Positions 17,328-25,730 of a DNA stretch of 64,000 bases are shown piece by piece. This DNA is from Pyrobaculum ferrireducens (GTDB lineage: Archaea > Thermoproteota > Thermoprotei > Thermoproteales > Thermoproteaceae): assembly GCF_000234805.1 (NCBI RefSeq), contig NC_016645.1, forward strand, positions 2,022,391 through 2,086,390, written 5' to 3'. The first letter of the stretch is position 1. The number at the start of each line of letters is the position of its first letter. The notes beneath the pieces are model-generated. The model did no database searches, was not told where the DNA came from, and was given only the letters and a program-made list of their open reading frames with translations. Both the position numbers and the translations under genes were made by a program.

Positions 17328-17684
17328 CTAGTGATGCCTCGGCTCGTGTGCCAGCTCGGCTGGAAACTCCTTCAGCAATCCTCTCTGGAATTTTTCAAGA
17401 ACCTCACGCAGAGTGGCCCCCTCAGCTAGGTATATGCGTACGCCTCTGTTTCTAAAGACGTGGTATGCCGGTCTCCCAATCTCTCTAGTAATGACGACGT
17501 CGGGGCCCAGGCTGAGTATCTCCTCCCACCTGTGTCCCCTCCCTCTTATAACCTCCCCGTTGCTGAAAATCCTCACCTGTCCCCCCTCAACAACCGCGAA
17601 GTAAGGCGCATGTCCAAACTCGTCGGAGACTGGGGAGTCCCAGCCCCTGTTTTCCTCAACCGGCACCAGTATACGCATGTCCAC
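17328..17684 (-). CDS. NifX/dinitrogenase-cofactor-family protein
   Basis: 118 residues of the dinitrogenase iron-molybdenum cofactor biosynthesis fold (NifX/NafY/C-terminal NifB type): MRILVPVEENRGWDSPVSDEFGHAPYF at the start, GPDVVITREIGRPAYHVF in the middle, LAEGATLREVLEKF near the end. Members bind metal clusters or cofactors. The C-terminus is His-rich (HEPRHH). Nitrogenase is not expected here, so handling of a Fe-S or tungsten/molybdenum cofactor is plausible. It lies convergent to the tungsten-type oxidoreductase. Start could be ATG 17684 or 17678. Confidence 0.8.
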   Translation of the reverse strand: MDMRILVPVEENRGWDSPVSDEFGHAPYFAVVEGGQVRIFSNGEVIRGRGHRWEEILSLGPDVVITREIGRPAYHVFRNRGVRIYLAEGATLREVLEKFQRGLLKEFPAELAHEPRHH

Positions 17685-17707
17685 AAGCCGTCTCTCCTTT
17701 TTAAAAA

Positions 17708-18679
17708 CTACACCGAGTATATGGCCCTGCCGGTTTTGAAAAACGCCACCACGTTCTCAGCCGCCAGCTCCGCCATCCTCCGCCGAGTCTCCACAGTAGC
17801 CGAGCCGATGTGAGGAGTCAACACCACGTTATCCATAGACGCCAATCTGTGCCCAGCAGGCAGAGGCTCCACGTCAAATACGTCAAGAGCAGCCCCGGCG
17901 AGAACCCCCGTCTCGAGGGCCTCTACCAAGGCCTCTGTATCAACAAGGCCACCCCGCGCCACGTTGACGAAATACGCCCCCCTCTTCATCCTTTGAAACA
18001 TCTCCCGGTTGAAAAATTCCCTGGTCTCCGGAGTCAGCGCCATTGTCACAATGACGAAGTCGCTGGTGGCCAGGAGCTCGTCTAGCTCTACATATGAGAT
18101 GCCGAGGGCGAACTCGGCCTCCGGCTTCCTCCTCCTACTCCAGTACACCACCTCCACGCCAAACGCCGCCAGCCTCCGGGCAATGGCAGAGCCAATACTC
18201 CCGAGGCCCACGATGCCGGCGCGCTTCCCCCGGAGGTCGACTCCCATGAGGCTACCCCAGACGGCCTCCGCGGAGCCGCTCCTAATGAGGCGGTCGCCCA
18301 GCACTATCCTCCTCGCAACAGCCAGCAGAAGGCCGACGGCTAAGTCGGCGACGGCGTCCACCAAGACGTAAGGCGTGTATGCCACCACGACACCCCTCTT
18401 CCTGGCGTACTCCACGTCTATGTGGTCTACGCCCACCGACGCCGTGGAGACGATCTTGAGGGCGGCCCCCGCGTCCAAAACCTCCCTATCCACCACATCA
18501 CCGATGAATATAACCAAGGCCTCGCACCTCCTCGCCGCCTCTATCAACACCGACTTGGGCACCCCCCTTGTGGACCAGGGGGAGCCGCCGTGGCGATACA
18601 CCTCGACGCGCCCAACCTCTTCAAGCTTTTTATACATAGACTCGGGGAACCCCTCCCGCGATACGAAGATGCACCTCAT
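17708..18679 (-). CDS. D-isomer-specific 2-hydroxyacid dehydrogenase
   Basis: About 323 residues, NAD(P)-dependent reduction of a 2-oxoacid such as glyoxylate or hydroxypyruvate. Features: VDHIDVEYARKRGVVVAYTP, the Rossmann loop GIVGLGSIGSAIA, NVARGGLVDTEAL with the substrate-binding Arg, DVFDVEPLP with the Glu, and TPHIGSAT with the catalytic His. ATG 18679 was preferred over an upstream in-frame ATG at 18724 because an A/T-rich box (AAATTTTTAATA, about 18698-18709) precedes it at promoter distance. Divergent from the por operon. Exact substrate unknown. Confidence 0.9.
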   Translation of the reverse strand: MRCIFVSREGFPESMYKKLEEVGRVEVYRHGGSPWSTRGVPKSVLIEAARRCEALVIFIGDVVDREVLDAGAALKIVSTASVGVDHIDVEYARKRGVVVAYTPYVLVDAVADLAVGLLLAVARRIVLGDRLIRSGSAEAVWGSLMGVDLRGKRAGIVGLGSIGSAIARRLAAFGVEVVYWSRRRKPEAEFALGISYVELDELLATSDFVIVTMALTPETREFFNREMFQRMKRGAYFVNVARGGLVDTEALVEALETGVLAGAALDVFDVEPLPAGHRLASMDNVVLTPHIGSATVETRRRMAELAAENVVAFFKTGRAIYSV

Positions 18680-18761
18680 GCCGGCGGCTCTGTCTGCTAT
18701 TAAAAATTTAGTATTTCTGCACAAGCCGAAAAAGATAAGGTTAAATAATGGAGAATAAAAT

Positions 18762-19296
18762 ATGACTATGGGGATGGTGGAAGTTAGGTTTCATGGGCGG
18801 GGCGGCCAGGGGGATGGTCACTGCGGCGCAGGTCCTCGCCACCGCGGCGATTCTAGAAGGCAAATATGCACAAGCCTTCCCGGAGTTCGGCCCCGAGCGC
18901 AGAGGCGCCCCCGTCAAGTCCTACCTACGGATCTCGGACAGGCCTATATACATCAGAGAGCCGGTGCTCCACCCAGACGTAATAGTGGTGGCCGACCAGT
19001 CGCTATTCGGCGCAGAGAACCCCCTAGAAGGCGCCAAGGACACCTCCATACTTGTGGTAAACGGCGTCTACAAAGCTCCAATAAAGACCTACTACGTAGA
19101 CGCGACTACCCTAGCCATCAAGGTTTTGGGCAGACCCATAGTAAACACCGCCCTAATCGGGGCTGTGGTGAAGGCCACGGGAGTCGTGTCGCTAGGAACT
19201 GTAGCCGAGGCTTTGAAGAAGTACTTCACCGGGAGGCTGTACGACCTCAATGTAAAACTTGTAGAAATGGCCTACCAAGAAACTGTGGGGCTATGA
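18762..19296 (+). pseudogene. porG: 2-oxoacid:ferredoxin oxidoreductase gamma subunit, frameshifted near the 5' end
   Basis: The first gene of a porGDAB operon. The opening codons (MTMGMVEVRFHGRGGQG) are in one frame. After a run of five G at 18809-18813 the gamma-subunit sequence continues one frame over as MVTAAQVLATAAILEGKYAQ to the stop at 19296. Deleting one G restores the family hallmark FHGRGGQGMVTAA. The remainder (FPEFGPERRGAPV, NTALIGAVVKA) is well preserved, about 178 residues in total, so it is either a sequencing error or a very fresh mutation. A TATA-like box (GGTTAAATAATGG) precedes it. Downstream subunits are intact. Confidence 0.85.
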
Positions 19297-19604
19297 GCCT
19301 GCCGAAAGCCACCGAGCTTCCCATAGGCGCCGTAGTGACGGAGCCCGGCTCAACAAGGCGCTACTCAACCGCGGGCTGGAGGACTTTGAAGCCGGTGATA
19401 CACGACGACAGATGCGTCAGGTGTCAGCTATGCTGGCTCTACTGCCCGGAGGGCACCATCGCCGAGGTCAGAGGCGTCTTCAAAGTGGGGGGCAAGACAT
19501 ACGACGTGAAGTACGAAATAATATACGACCACTGCAAGGGCTGTGGCATATGTGCAAACGAGTGCCCCACCAAGGCGATTGAAATGGTCCCCGAAGCGCC
19601 ATGA
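19293..19604 (+). CDS. porD: 2-oxoacid:ferredoxin oxidoreductase delta (ferredoxin-like) subunit
   Basis: 103 residues carrying two 4Fe-4S motifs: CVRCQLCWLYCPEG and CKGCGICANECPTKAIE. It passes electrons from the thiamin site to external ferredoxin. It starts with ATGA overlapping the gamma stop and ends with ATGA overlapping the alpha start, so its translation is coupled to both. Typical length for the separate delta subunit of four-subunit archaeal POR/VOR. Confidence 0.93.
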   Translation: MSLPKATELPIGAVVTEPGSTRRYSTAGWRTLKPVIHDDRCVRCQLCWLYCPEGTIAEVRGVFKVGGKTYDVKYEIIYDHCKGCGICANECPTKAIEMVPEAP

Positions 19605-20782
19605 TGCAGATACAGAAGACTAGAAAAATCGAGGCGCTGACAAGCAACTACGCCGTGGCCTACGCCGTGAAGGCCGCCGACGTGGACGTAATAGCGGTCT
19701 ACCCCATAACCCCCCAGACCACGATTGTGGAGAAGCTCTCTGAATTCGTCGCCAACGGCGAGCTAAACGCCGAGCTTATACACGTGGAGTCGGAGCACTC
19801 CGCCCTATCAGCCGTTGTGGGCGCCTCCGCCGCCGGGGCCAGGGTCTTCACCGCCACCTCCAGCCAGGGGCTGGAGCTGGCCCACGAGGTGTTGCACATA
19901 GCCAGCGGCATGAGGCTACCCATCGTCATGGCCGTCCCCACGAGAGCGGTCTCCGCGCCGATTAGCATACACAACGACTACGGCGACGTGATGAACGCCC
20001 GCGACGTCGGCTGGGTGATTTACATAGCCGCATCCGCCCAGGAGGTGTACGACACGGTGATACAAGCATACCGCCTCGCCGAGAGGGCCCTGCTCCCAGT
20101 CATTGTGGCCTACGACGGCTTCCTCATGTCCCACACAGTGGAGCCCGTGGAGCTAAACGACGAGGAAGAGGTGAGGAAATTCCTCCCACGCACCCCCAGG
20201 CCCTACACGCTAAACCCCAGGCGTCCGGTGACCATGGGGCCACTGGCGTCACCCGACTGGTACTACGAATTTAAGTACCAGCAGGTACTCGCCCTCCAGG
20301 AGGCGTACAAAATCGCCAAGGATGTAGACGCGGAGTACAGCCGCGCCTTCGGCAGAGGCTACGGCGTCGTAGAGGCCTACAGAATGGAAGACGCCGACTA
20401 CGCAATAGTGACCTACGGCGGCGCGGCCTACGGAAACGCCAAGGCGGCCGCCGACTTGGCCAGGGAGAGGGGAATAGCCGCGGGCGTGGTGAGAATTAGG
20501 CTGTACCGCCCGTTCCCCACGGCAGACGTCTTGAAGGCGATAAGCGGCGTGAAGGCCCTGGCCGTTCTAGACAGGGCGATAATGTTCGGAGGCCCCGCCG
20601 AGGGCCCCCTCTACAGAGACGTGGCAACAGCCATGTATATGAGCGGGCTGGATAAGCCAGCGGTGAATGTAATCCACGGCATCGGGCAACGCACAATGTA
20701 CGTAGAGGATCTGTACAAGATATATACAATGCTGAGAGAGGGGCCTAGGAAGGAGGTGGTCTTCATGGGTGTGAGGATATGA
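19601..20782 (+). CDS. porA: 2-oxoacid:ferredoxin oxidoreductase alpha subunit
   Basis: 393 residues with the pyrimidine-binding thiamin-diphosphate half of the enzyme. Motifs: AVYPITPQTTIVEKL, HVESEHSALSAVVGASAAGARVFTATSSQGL, and a C-terminal transketolase-like domain (RIRLYRPFPTADVL). With the beta subunit it decarboxylates pyruvate (or a related 2-oxoacid) to acyl-CoA and reduced ferredoxin. Pyruvate versus 2-oxoisovalerate specificity cannot be decided from the sequence. ATGA overlaps at both ends. Confidence 0.93.
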   Translation: MMQIQKTRKIEALTSNYAVAYAVKAADVDVIAVYPITPQTTIVEKLSEFVANGELNAELIHVESEHSALSAVVGASAAGARVFTATSSQGLELAHEVLHIASGMRLPIVMAVPTRAVSAPISIHNDYGDVMNARDVGWVIYIAASAQEVYDTVIQAYRLAERALLPVIVAYDGFLMSHTVEPVELNDEEEVRKFLPRTPRPYTLNPRRPVTMGPLASPDWYYEFKYQQVLALQEAYKIAKDVDAEYSRAFGRGYGVVEAYRMEDADYAIVTYGGAAYGNAKAAADLARERGIAAGVVRIRLYRPFPTADVLKAISGVKALAVLDRAIMFGGPAEGPLYRDVATAMYMSGLDKPAVNVIHGIGQRTMYVEDLYKIYTMLREGPRKEVVFMGVRI

Positions 20783-21723
20783 AGGTGTACTACAAGACTC
20801 TGAGAGATCTGCCGCGGGAGGAGCTCTTCGCGCCTGGCCACAGGATGTGCGCCGGGTGCGGCGCCGCCATCGCCATGAGGTGGATAACCAAGGTCGTCGG
20901 ACCCAACGCGGTGATTGCAAACGCGACTGGGTGTGTGGAGGTGACCACTACGCCGTATCCCGAGACGGCGTGGATGCACCCCTACATCCACGTGGCGTTT
21001 GAAAACTCCGCCGCCGTGGCGTCGGGCGTGGAGGCCGCAATAAAGACGCTGAGGAGGAAGGGGCTGTGGGACGCCGGAGACACTAAGGTGGTGGTCATCG
21101 CGGGGGACGGCGGCACCTACGACATCGGGCTCCAGTCCCTCAGCGGGATGCTGGAGAGGAGACACGGCGTCCTCTACATACTCTACGACAACGAGGCCTA
21201 TATGAACACGGGCATACAGCGCAGCGGCTCCACGCCCAAATACGCCTGGACCACCACCACCCCCGTAGGCGCCGCCGTGAGAGGCAAAATCCAGTGGAAA
21301 AAAGACATCATGGGCATCGTAATGGCCCACAGAGTCCCATACGCCGCCACCGCCAGCATATCCCACATCTTAGACATGACAAACAAGATCAAGACCGCGC
21401 TGGAGTACACGACGGAGGGCCCCACATTCCTCCACATCTTCGCCCCCTGCGTCCCCGGCTGGAGGTACCCCGAAAACAAGACAGTGGAGGTGGCGAGACT
21501 GGCCGTAGAGACGGGCTACTTCCCCCTCTACGAGTGGGACCACGGCAAGCTGAGGCTAAACCCCCCAAGCAACAGCCACATAGACAAGACAAAGAGAAAG
21601 CCGCTCAAAGAGTTCCTCAAACTACAAGGCAGATTCGCCCACCTCACAGAAGAGGAAATCGCCGAGCTCGAAAAAGAACTAGACGCCTACTGGCAGTACC
21701 TAGCCAAACTACAAACACTCTAA
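20779..21723 (+). CDS. porB: 2-oxoacid:ferredoxin oxidoreductase beta (thiamin diphosphate) subunit
   Basis: 314 residues. GHRMCAGCGAAIAMRWI and NATGCVEVTTTPYP give Cys ligands for the proximal cluster; GDGGTYDIGLQSLSG is the thiamin-diphosphate/Mg motif, followed by YDNEAYMNTG. This is the last gene of the porGDAB operon; its start overlaps porA. The C-terminal 30 residues are charged and helical (LTEEEIAELEKELDAYW), as in archaeal homologues. Confidence 0.94.
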   Translation: MKVYYKTLRDLPREELFAPGHRMCAGCGAAIAMRWITKVVGPNAVIANATGCVEVTTTPYPETAWMHPYIHVAFENSAAVASGVEAAIKTLRRKGLWDAGDTKVVVIAGDGGTYDIGLQSLSGMLERRHGVLYILYDNEAYMNTGIQRSGSTPKYAWTTTTPVGAAVRGKIQWKKDIMGIVMAHRVPYAATASISHILDMTNKIKTALEYTTEGPTFLHIFAPCVPGWRYPENKTVEVARLAVETGYFPLYEWDHGKLRLNPPSNSHIDKTKRKPLKEFLKLQGRFAHLTEEEIAELEKELDAYWQYLAKLQTL

Positions 21724-21765
21724 ACCCACAGCCACAGGTTTATAAACAGACGCCACAATCCACAC

Positions 21766-22320
21766 ATGTCCATCGACCTCAAGATACTCGAGGAGGTTGT
21801 GGAGAGGGCTGTAAAGAGGGCGCTGGAGGAGGCCCGTAGCGAGGAGATGAAGGCAGTGGCCGAGGCTTTGAAGGCGCTGGCAGACTACACCAAAGCCGGG
21901 TTTACACAAGTCACTACAGAAATCAAAGAACTAAAAGCGAGAGTTGAAAATCTTGAGAAGAGGGTTTCTAACGTCGAGGACGGCCTCGGCTCTCTAACCG
22001 AGGCCACCCTCTCCCGCTACGTCTGGGAGGATTTAAGGCTTGAGGTGGAGGGGCGTGGGGAGAGGGTGCTCGCCAGACGCCGCAACGCCCGTGTGGACGG
22101 CCTCGACGTCGACCTCCTCGTGGAGACGGATAGATCTGTCTACGTGGTGGAGGTGAAGACTAGGGCGAGGAGGAGAGACGTCGACGCCGTGGTTAGAAAG
22201 GCCGAGGCTGCCCGAGGCGCCTACGGCAAGCCGGCAGTAGCCATACTCGCCGGCGTAAGGATAGGAGACGACGTGGAGAAATACGCAAAGGGAAAGGGGG
22301 TGCTTGTGTATAGGTACTAA
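21766..22320 (+). CDS. Coiled-coil protein with PD-(D/E)XK nuclease-like domain
   Basis: 184 residues. The first half is a long charged coiled coil (residues about 5-80, with LEEVVERAVKRALEEAR and VENLEKRVSNVEDGL). The second half has DVDLLVETDRSVYVVEVKTRA, the D...ExK signature of the restriction-endonuclease-like fold. Proteins of this layout (DUF3782-like) are numerous in Thermoproteales and Sulfolobales; their role is unknown, perhaps DNA repair or defence. TATA-like GTTTATAAAC about 25 nt before ATG 21766 gives a leaderless start. Confidence 0.78.
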   Translation: MSIDLKILEEVVERAVKRALEEARSEEMKAVAEALKALADYTKAGFTQVTTEIKELKARVENLEKRVSNVEDGLGSLTEATLSRYVWEDLRLEVEGRGERVLARRRNARVDGLDVDLLVETDRSVYVVEVKTRARRRDVDAVVRKAEAARGAYGKPAVAILAGVRIGDDVEKYAKGKGVLVYRY

Positions 22321-22368
22321 GCAGGCGCCTATACGGCCAAGCTGAAGATGTGGAATCTAGTTCGGGGC

Positions 22369-22773
22369 TTAGCGGCGGAGTTGCGCGGGCACCCAGCCGT
22401 CGCGGGTCTTGACTAGCCCCTGGGTCTTCTTCAGAACAAGTTCTCTAAGTTTTTGAAACAGCTCGGAGTCTCCACATAGGAGACGCCCCTCGTAGAAGGC
22501 GTCTACAAACACTGTGTTGAATCTCTCCACCTCGGCGGCCGCGTCCTCCGGCGTGGCGAAGTGAACCTGCGCCAAGTCGTTAGGAGGCTCCCCAGGCGGG
22601 GATCTGCCAATCACTACGAGATCCCAGTCGCTGTCAATCCTCGCCTCTCCCCTCGCCCTGGATCCGAAGAGCACCACGGTGTACCCCCCTGCGCACAGCG
22701 ACTTAATCCACTCCTCTACCTCGGCATGCGACTTAAGAAAGAGTTTTCTCAACACTTCTCCAAACCTCTTCAA
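22369..22773 (-). CDS. MNT-type minimal nucleotidyltransferase
   Basis: 134 residues of the pol-beta-like minimal nucleotidyltransferase family. The catalytic motif GSRARGEARIDSDWDLVV gives Gly37-Ser38 and Asp49/Asp51. Its start lies 41 nt inside the upstream HEPN gene, the usual arrangement of HEPN-MNT toxin-antitoxin pairs, in which the MNT protein modifies (for example AMPylates) the HEPN RNase. Longer than the shortest MNT antitoxins, with a helical C-terminus. Confidence 0.85.
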   Translation of the reverse strand: MKRFGEVLRKLFLKSHAEVEEWIKSLCAGGYTVVLFGSRARGEARIDSDWDLVVIGRSPPGEPPNDLAQVHFATPEDAAAEVERFNTVFVDAFYEGRLLCGDSELFQKLRELVLKKTQGLVKTRDGWVPAQLRR

Positions 22774-23107
22774 GACATTTTATACATTGCTCAGCATCCC
22801 ACCTGTCGTAGTCAAGCATTCTCGCGTCTGGGTAGCGGCTACCGATGTACTGCTCCGTGAGATACTTGGCGCACCTCGCAACCCCCTCCTCAAGCTCCGC
22901 CCCCAGGGCCTCAAACAGCATTTTAACGAGGTGGTAGATGGAATGCGTATACGGCCTCGATCCGGTGGCTTCTATAAGCCTCCCATTTAGGAGAAATTCG
23001 GCGGCTTGCTGAGCGAAGAAACACGCCTCTGGGTAAAGCCCCCGCTGGTAGAACTCATACGCAAGGGCTTTATACCTCTCACCCCGCCTAAACCACCGCT
23101 CAGCCAC
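22733..23107 (-). CDS. HEPN-domain protein (probable toxin partner of the MNT gene)
   Basis: About 124 residues from GTG 23107: AERWFRRGERYKALAYEF, YPEACFFAQQAAEFLLNG and RPYTHSIYHLVKML, the four-helix HEPN layout with a conserved Arg-x3-His (R-P-Y-T-H) near the expected active site. Many HEPN proteins are RNases. A longer ORF begins at 23227, but its first 40 residues do not look like HEPN, and a TATA-like box (GATTTATAACC, about 23160-23170) lies inside it. The exact start is uncertain. The gene overlaps MNT by 41 nt. Confidence 0.75.
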   Translation of the reverse strand: MAERWFRRGERYKALAYEFYQRGLYPEACFFAQQAAEFLLNGRLIEATGSRPYTHSIYHLVKMLFEALGAELEEGVARCAKYLTEQYIGSRYPDARMLDYDRWDAEQCIKCLEEVWRSVEKTLS

Positions 23108-23252
23108 GGGTGTGCCTAAGTAGTTGTTTATAACGGTAATAAGCCCGGCGGGGGTTGGGGGGTTATAAATCTGTTGTATATTACCGTCATATCTCACTAA
23201 TTTGAGTCTGTTTCTGCGTACTGGCATTAAAAAGGGGGTGCGTCTACCCTAC

Positions 23253-25133
23253 ATGACCAAAACATTCCTAATCACGCTGGGATTAGCGGCGTTGATCTTA
23301 GCGGCCACTACCGTGGTCATACCCCCTACGGCAAAACTAGAACAAATCGCATATAAGGTCGAGGAGACCACTATAAAAATACAGGGCGCCGGATTCGCCA
23401 CCCTGGCCAAGCCGTATGTAACCCCCGGCGAGGGGTACGTCTACGCCGGCATGAAGATCGAGTTCCTCGGCGCCTACCCCTCAATTCAGATAGGCGCGGA
23501 CGGCCAGCTGTCGAAAACCTTTGACCAAAACGGCTTCGTCTCGGCGGTGTACGTAGGCCCCGACGCCTCCAAGGTGACGCTCGTCAACACCGCGAAGGAC
23601 CAGGTGGAGGTCAAGGTGAGGGTGACATACACCTATGTAAAGGCCTCTTACATACCGCTGAGCGGCGACTCGGTTATTGAGGTCAACGTGCCAGACGGCA
23701 AGCTGGCCCAGGGCTTCAACGCTATGGCCAGGCTCACCATTGAGCCCTACGCCCCCTACGTGGTGAAGGCGGTGGAGAAGCCCGACGGCACCCCAGCCAC
23801 CGTATACCGCGTCGAGCCCAAGGTCGTCGAGATAAACACCCCGGGCAAGTACAAGATATCCATCGCCCAGGGCGCCCCCATGCCAGCCGCAATACTTGTG
23901 AAGTCCCTCTCTAAACAGACGGCGACTGTCCAAGCCAGCGGCCAGCTGGCGGTGACCGGAGCCGAGGTGGGGGTGCCCCAGGGATGGAGGTTGCTCGGCT
24001 ACGCCGTGTTTGCATACACAGCTGACGCCAACATAATAGGCAAGGAGGCCGCCGGCGATATATCTATTGAGGGCGGCTTAGTGGACACAATAACCGACGT
24101 GAACCAGAACATCATAGTGAGAAGCGTCTCCTACCTGGTGCCCCCGGTGTGGAACTTCAACATTAGGTACAAGATAGCACTGGTGTACGGCGAGCAGTTC
24201 AAGGTGTCGACAAACCTACCCAGCGCTGTCAACGTGATCTACATACCCATCGTCTACAAGGAGGCCCAGGTGAAGTGGTTGCCCGACCGCGCCCTCGTCA
24301 ACGTCACCGAGGCAGAGCTGGCCGACGGCCAGTGGACAGCCATCGTGATGCAGCTACCCGAGCTGGCGAGGATAGTGGCCGTGAGGACGCCCGGCAACGC
24401 CATGATTAGCAACGCCACCGACGTCAAGCTCGTGTGGGGTAGCGGGCTGAGGGCGGCCTCCATCTCGCCAGACGGGAGGCAGGCCTACCTCGTGGTGCAG
24501 ATAGGCGACACCAAGGAGCCAGGCGTCTACACCTTCATGATTAACTGGTCCCCCATGAGGATACCCGTGGTGGACACCAAGGGCAGATCGGTGTCCTACC
24601 TATCAGCCACAGCAGACAAATTCGAGGCCTCGGCCTCAGCTGGCTACGTAGAGGTTAAGATCTACAAGCCCGAGCCCTTCACAATGGACATCAGCTACAA
24701 GGGCGTAAAGGCGGCGCAGGTGGTGGTCAACTCGCTGGTGGCCAAGCCCCAGCCGGTGACCCTCGGCATATACAACGTGAAGGTGGTGGTGGTCGGCGCG
24801 TTGAACCAGCCAATCAGCGAGGCCTCGGTCTCGCTTGAGGGCTTCCCGGCGTCGGGCAAGACAGACGGCGCCGGCGCCATAGTGTTCAAAGACGTGCTGG
24901 CAGGCACCTATAAGGTGAACGTGGACGTCGGCGGTAGGGTCAAGGTGAGCCAGGACATAGAGGTAAACGGCGACGTGGAGAAGGTGGTGAAGACACCCAT
25001 CGTGGCCGTTGTGGGTGGGGTGCCCATCACCACGCTAGACGCCGTGGCCACCGTCGGCGGACTCTCCGCCGCCGGGCTGTACTTCGCCCTGTCGAGGAGG
25101 AAGGAGCCAGTCGCCGAGGTAGAACAAATCTAA
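23253..25133 (+). CDS. Large cell-surface (S-layer-like) protein with C-terminal membrane anchor
   Basis: About 626 residues. Signal peptide MTKTFLITLGLAALILAATTVV, a long beta-rich region (residues about 30-500), then GALNQPISEASVSLEGF...GKTDGAGAIVFKDVLAGTYKVNV, which is a carboxypeptidase-regulatory/Ig-like repeat. A final hydrophobic helix (TTLDAVATVGGLSAAGLYFAL) is followed by SRRKEP. It should stand on the outside, held by the C-terminal helix. High expression is suggested by a strong codon preference and a leaderless promoter (TTAAAAAGG, about 23226-23234). Whether it is the main S-layer protein cannot be decided. In-frame start at 23202 rejected because it lies before the box. Confidence 0.75.
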   Translation: MTKTFLITLGLAALILAATTVVIPPTAKLEQIAYKVEETTIKIQGAGFATLAKPYVTPGEGYVYAGMKIEFLGAYPSIQIGADGQLSKTFDQNGFVSAVYVGPDASKVTLVNTAKDQVEVKVRVTYTYVKASYIPLSGDSVIEVNVPDGKLAQGFNAMARLTIEPYAPYVVKAVEKPDGTPATVYRVEPKVVEINTPGKYKISIAQGAPMPAAILVKSLSKQTATVQASGQLAVTGAEVGVPQGWRLLGYAVFAYTADANIIGKEAAGDISIEGGLVDTITDVNQNIIVRSVSYLVPPVWNFNIRYKIALVYGEQFKVSTNLPSAVNVIYIPIVYKEAQVKWLPDRALVNVTEAELADGQWTAIVMQLPELARIVAVRTPGNAMISNATDVKLVWGSGLRAASISPDGRQAYLVVQIGDTKEPGVYTFMINWSPMRIPVVDTKGRSVSYLSATADKFEASASAGYVEVKIYKPEPFTMDISYKGVKAAQVVVNSLVAKPQPVTLGIYNVKVVVVGALNQPISEASVSLEGFPASGKTDGAGAIVFKDVLAGTYKVNVDVGGRVKVSQDIEVNGDVEKVVKTPIVAVVGGVPITTLDAVATVGGLSAAGLYFALSRRKEPVAEVEQI

Positions 25134-25178
25134 GCTTTTTACAACTCTCTTTTTTAAACTGGTTTTTCTCCCACCCCC

Positions 25179-25514
25179 GTGCCTATTGTTAAGACCTACG
25201 TCGACGAGAGGGGGGAGCCCGTGGCGCGGATCGTTGAGGAAGACGGAATACGCGTCATTTCTATGGACGTGTTTAGAGAAGTGGCGCAGGTCCCCGAGGG
25301 GGCCGAGGCCGTGGAGATCACCGAGCGCTACAGAGTGCTGGCCAGGAGGCGCCCCCTTCTCGGCGGCTTCTGCGAATTTGTATACTTCCAGTTCCGGGGT
25401 GGCGTCCAGTTGATTAACGTCAAGTACGTGGGGCCCGACGATGTTGAGATGGTTATACCGGCTTTACTTAAGGCAGTGGACGAGGAGGCAGGTCGCGGTA
25501 AAGAAGAGAAGTAA
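25179..25514 (+). CDS. Protein of unknown function
   Basis: 111 residues, soluble and acidic, alpha/beta in look, with a Glu/Lys-rich C-terminus (DEEAGRGKEEK). No motif recognised. GTG 25179 follows a TATA-like box (TTTTTTAAACTGG, about 25149-25161). Its 3' end overlaps the convergent membrane-protein gene by 51 nt. Confidence 0.6.
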   Translation: MPIVKTYVDERGEPVARIVEEDGIRVISMDVFREVAQVPEGAEAVEITERYRVLARRRPLLGGFCEFVYFQFRGGVQLINVKYVGPDDVEMVIPALLKAVDEEAGRGKEEK

Positions 25515-25688
25515 AATGGCGGCGATTACTAACAGCTCTTTTTTAGTGATATTCCTAAACTCCGTGGGTGACCTGACCACCATTATGTAGTATGTCGCCA
25601 TTAGCATTAAGGCGAACACCGAGGTGGCTAGCGCGACCGCGGCTAGGCGATCCACGACGTGTTTAGTGCTGGTGTTTAAATATTGCAT
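25464..25688 (-). CDS. Two-helix small membrane protein
   Basis: 74 residues with two hydrophobic helices (about residues 12-36 and 51-72) joined by a basic loop (RSPTEFRNITKKE). Not recognised. I accept it because a TATA-like box (GGATATATAAAC, about 25702-25713) stands about 22 nt before ATG 25688 and is shared back to back with the GH57 gene. It overlaps the convergent unknown gene by 51 nt. Confidence 0.6.
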   Translation of the reverse strand: MQYLNTSTKHVVDRLAAVALATSVFALMLMATYYIMVVRSPTEFRNITKKELLVIAAILLLFFTATCLLVHCLK

Positions 25689-25701
25689 CTATTTGGCTGT
25701 T

Positions 25702-25713
25702 AGTTTATATATC
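25702..25713. promoter_or_regulatory. Shared bidirectional TATA-like box
   Basis: One near-symmetric A/T box (GTTTATATATCC) lies about 24 nt before GTG 25731 on the plus strand and about 20 nt before ATG 25688 on the minus strand, the spacing of leaderless archaeal promoters in both directions. No second box is visible in the 42-bp gap, so the two genes probably compete for, or share, one TBP site. Confidence 0.55.
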
Positions 25714-25730
25714 CACAGCGGCTTCTACAC

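Noticed and set aside
18762-19604. A 280-codon ORF spanning porG and porD
   Set aside because: Only its first 17 codons (true porG start) and last 103 codons (porD) are real; the middle is a wrong-frame reading of porG caused by the G5 frameshift.
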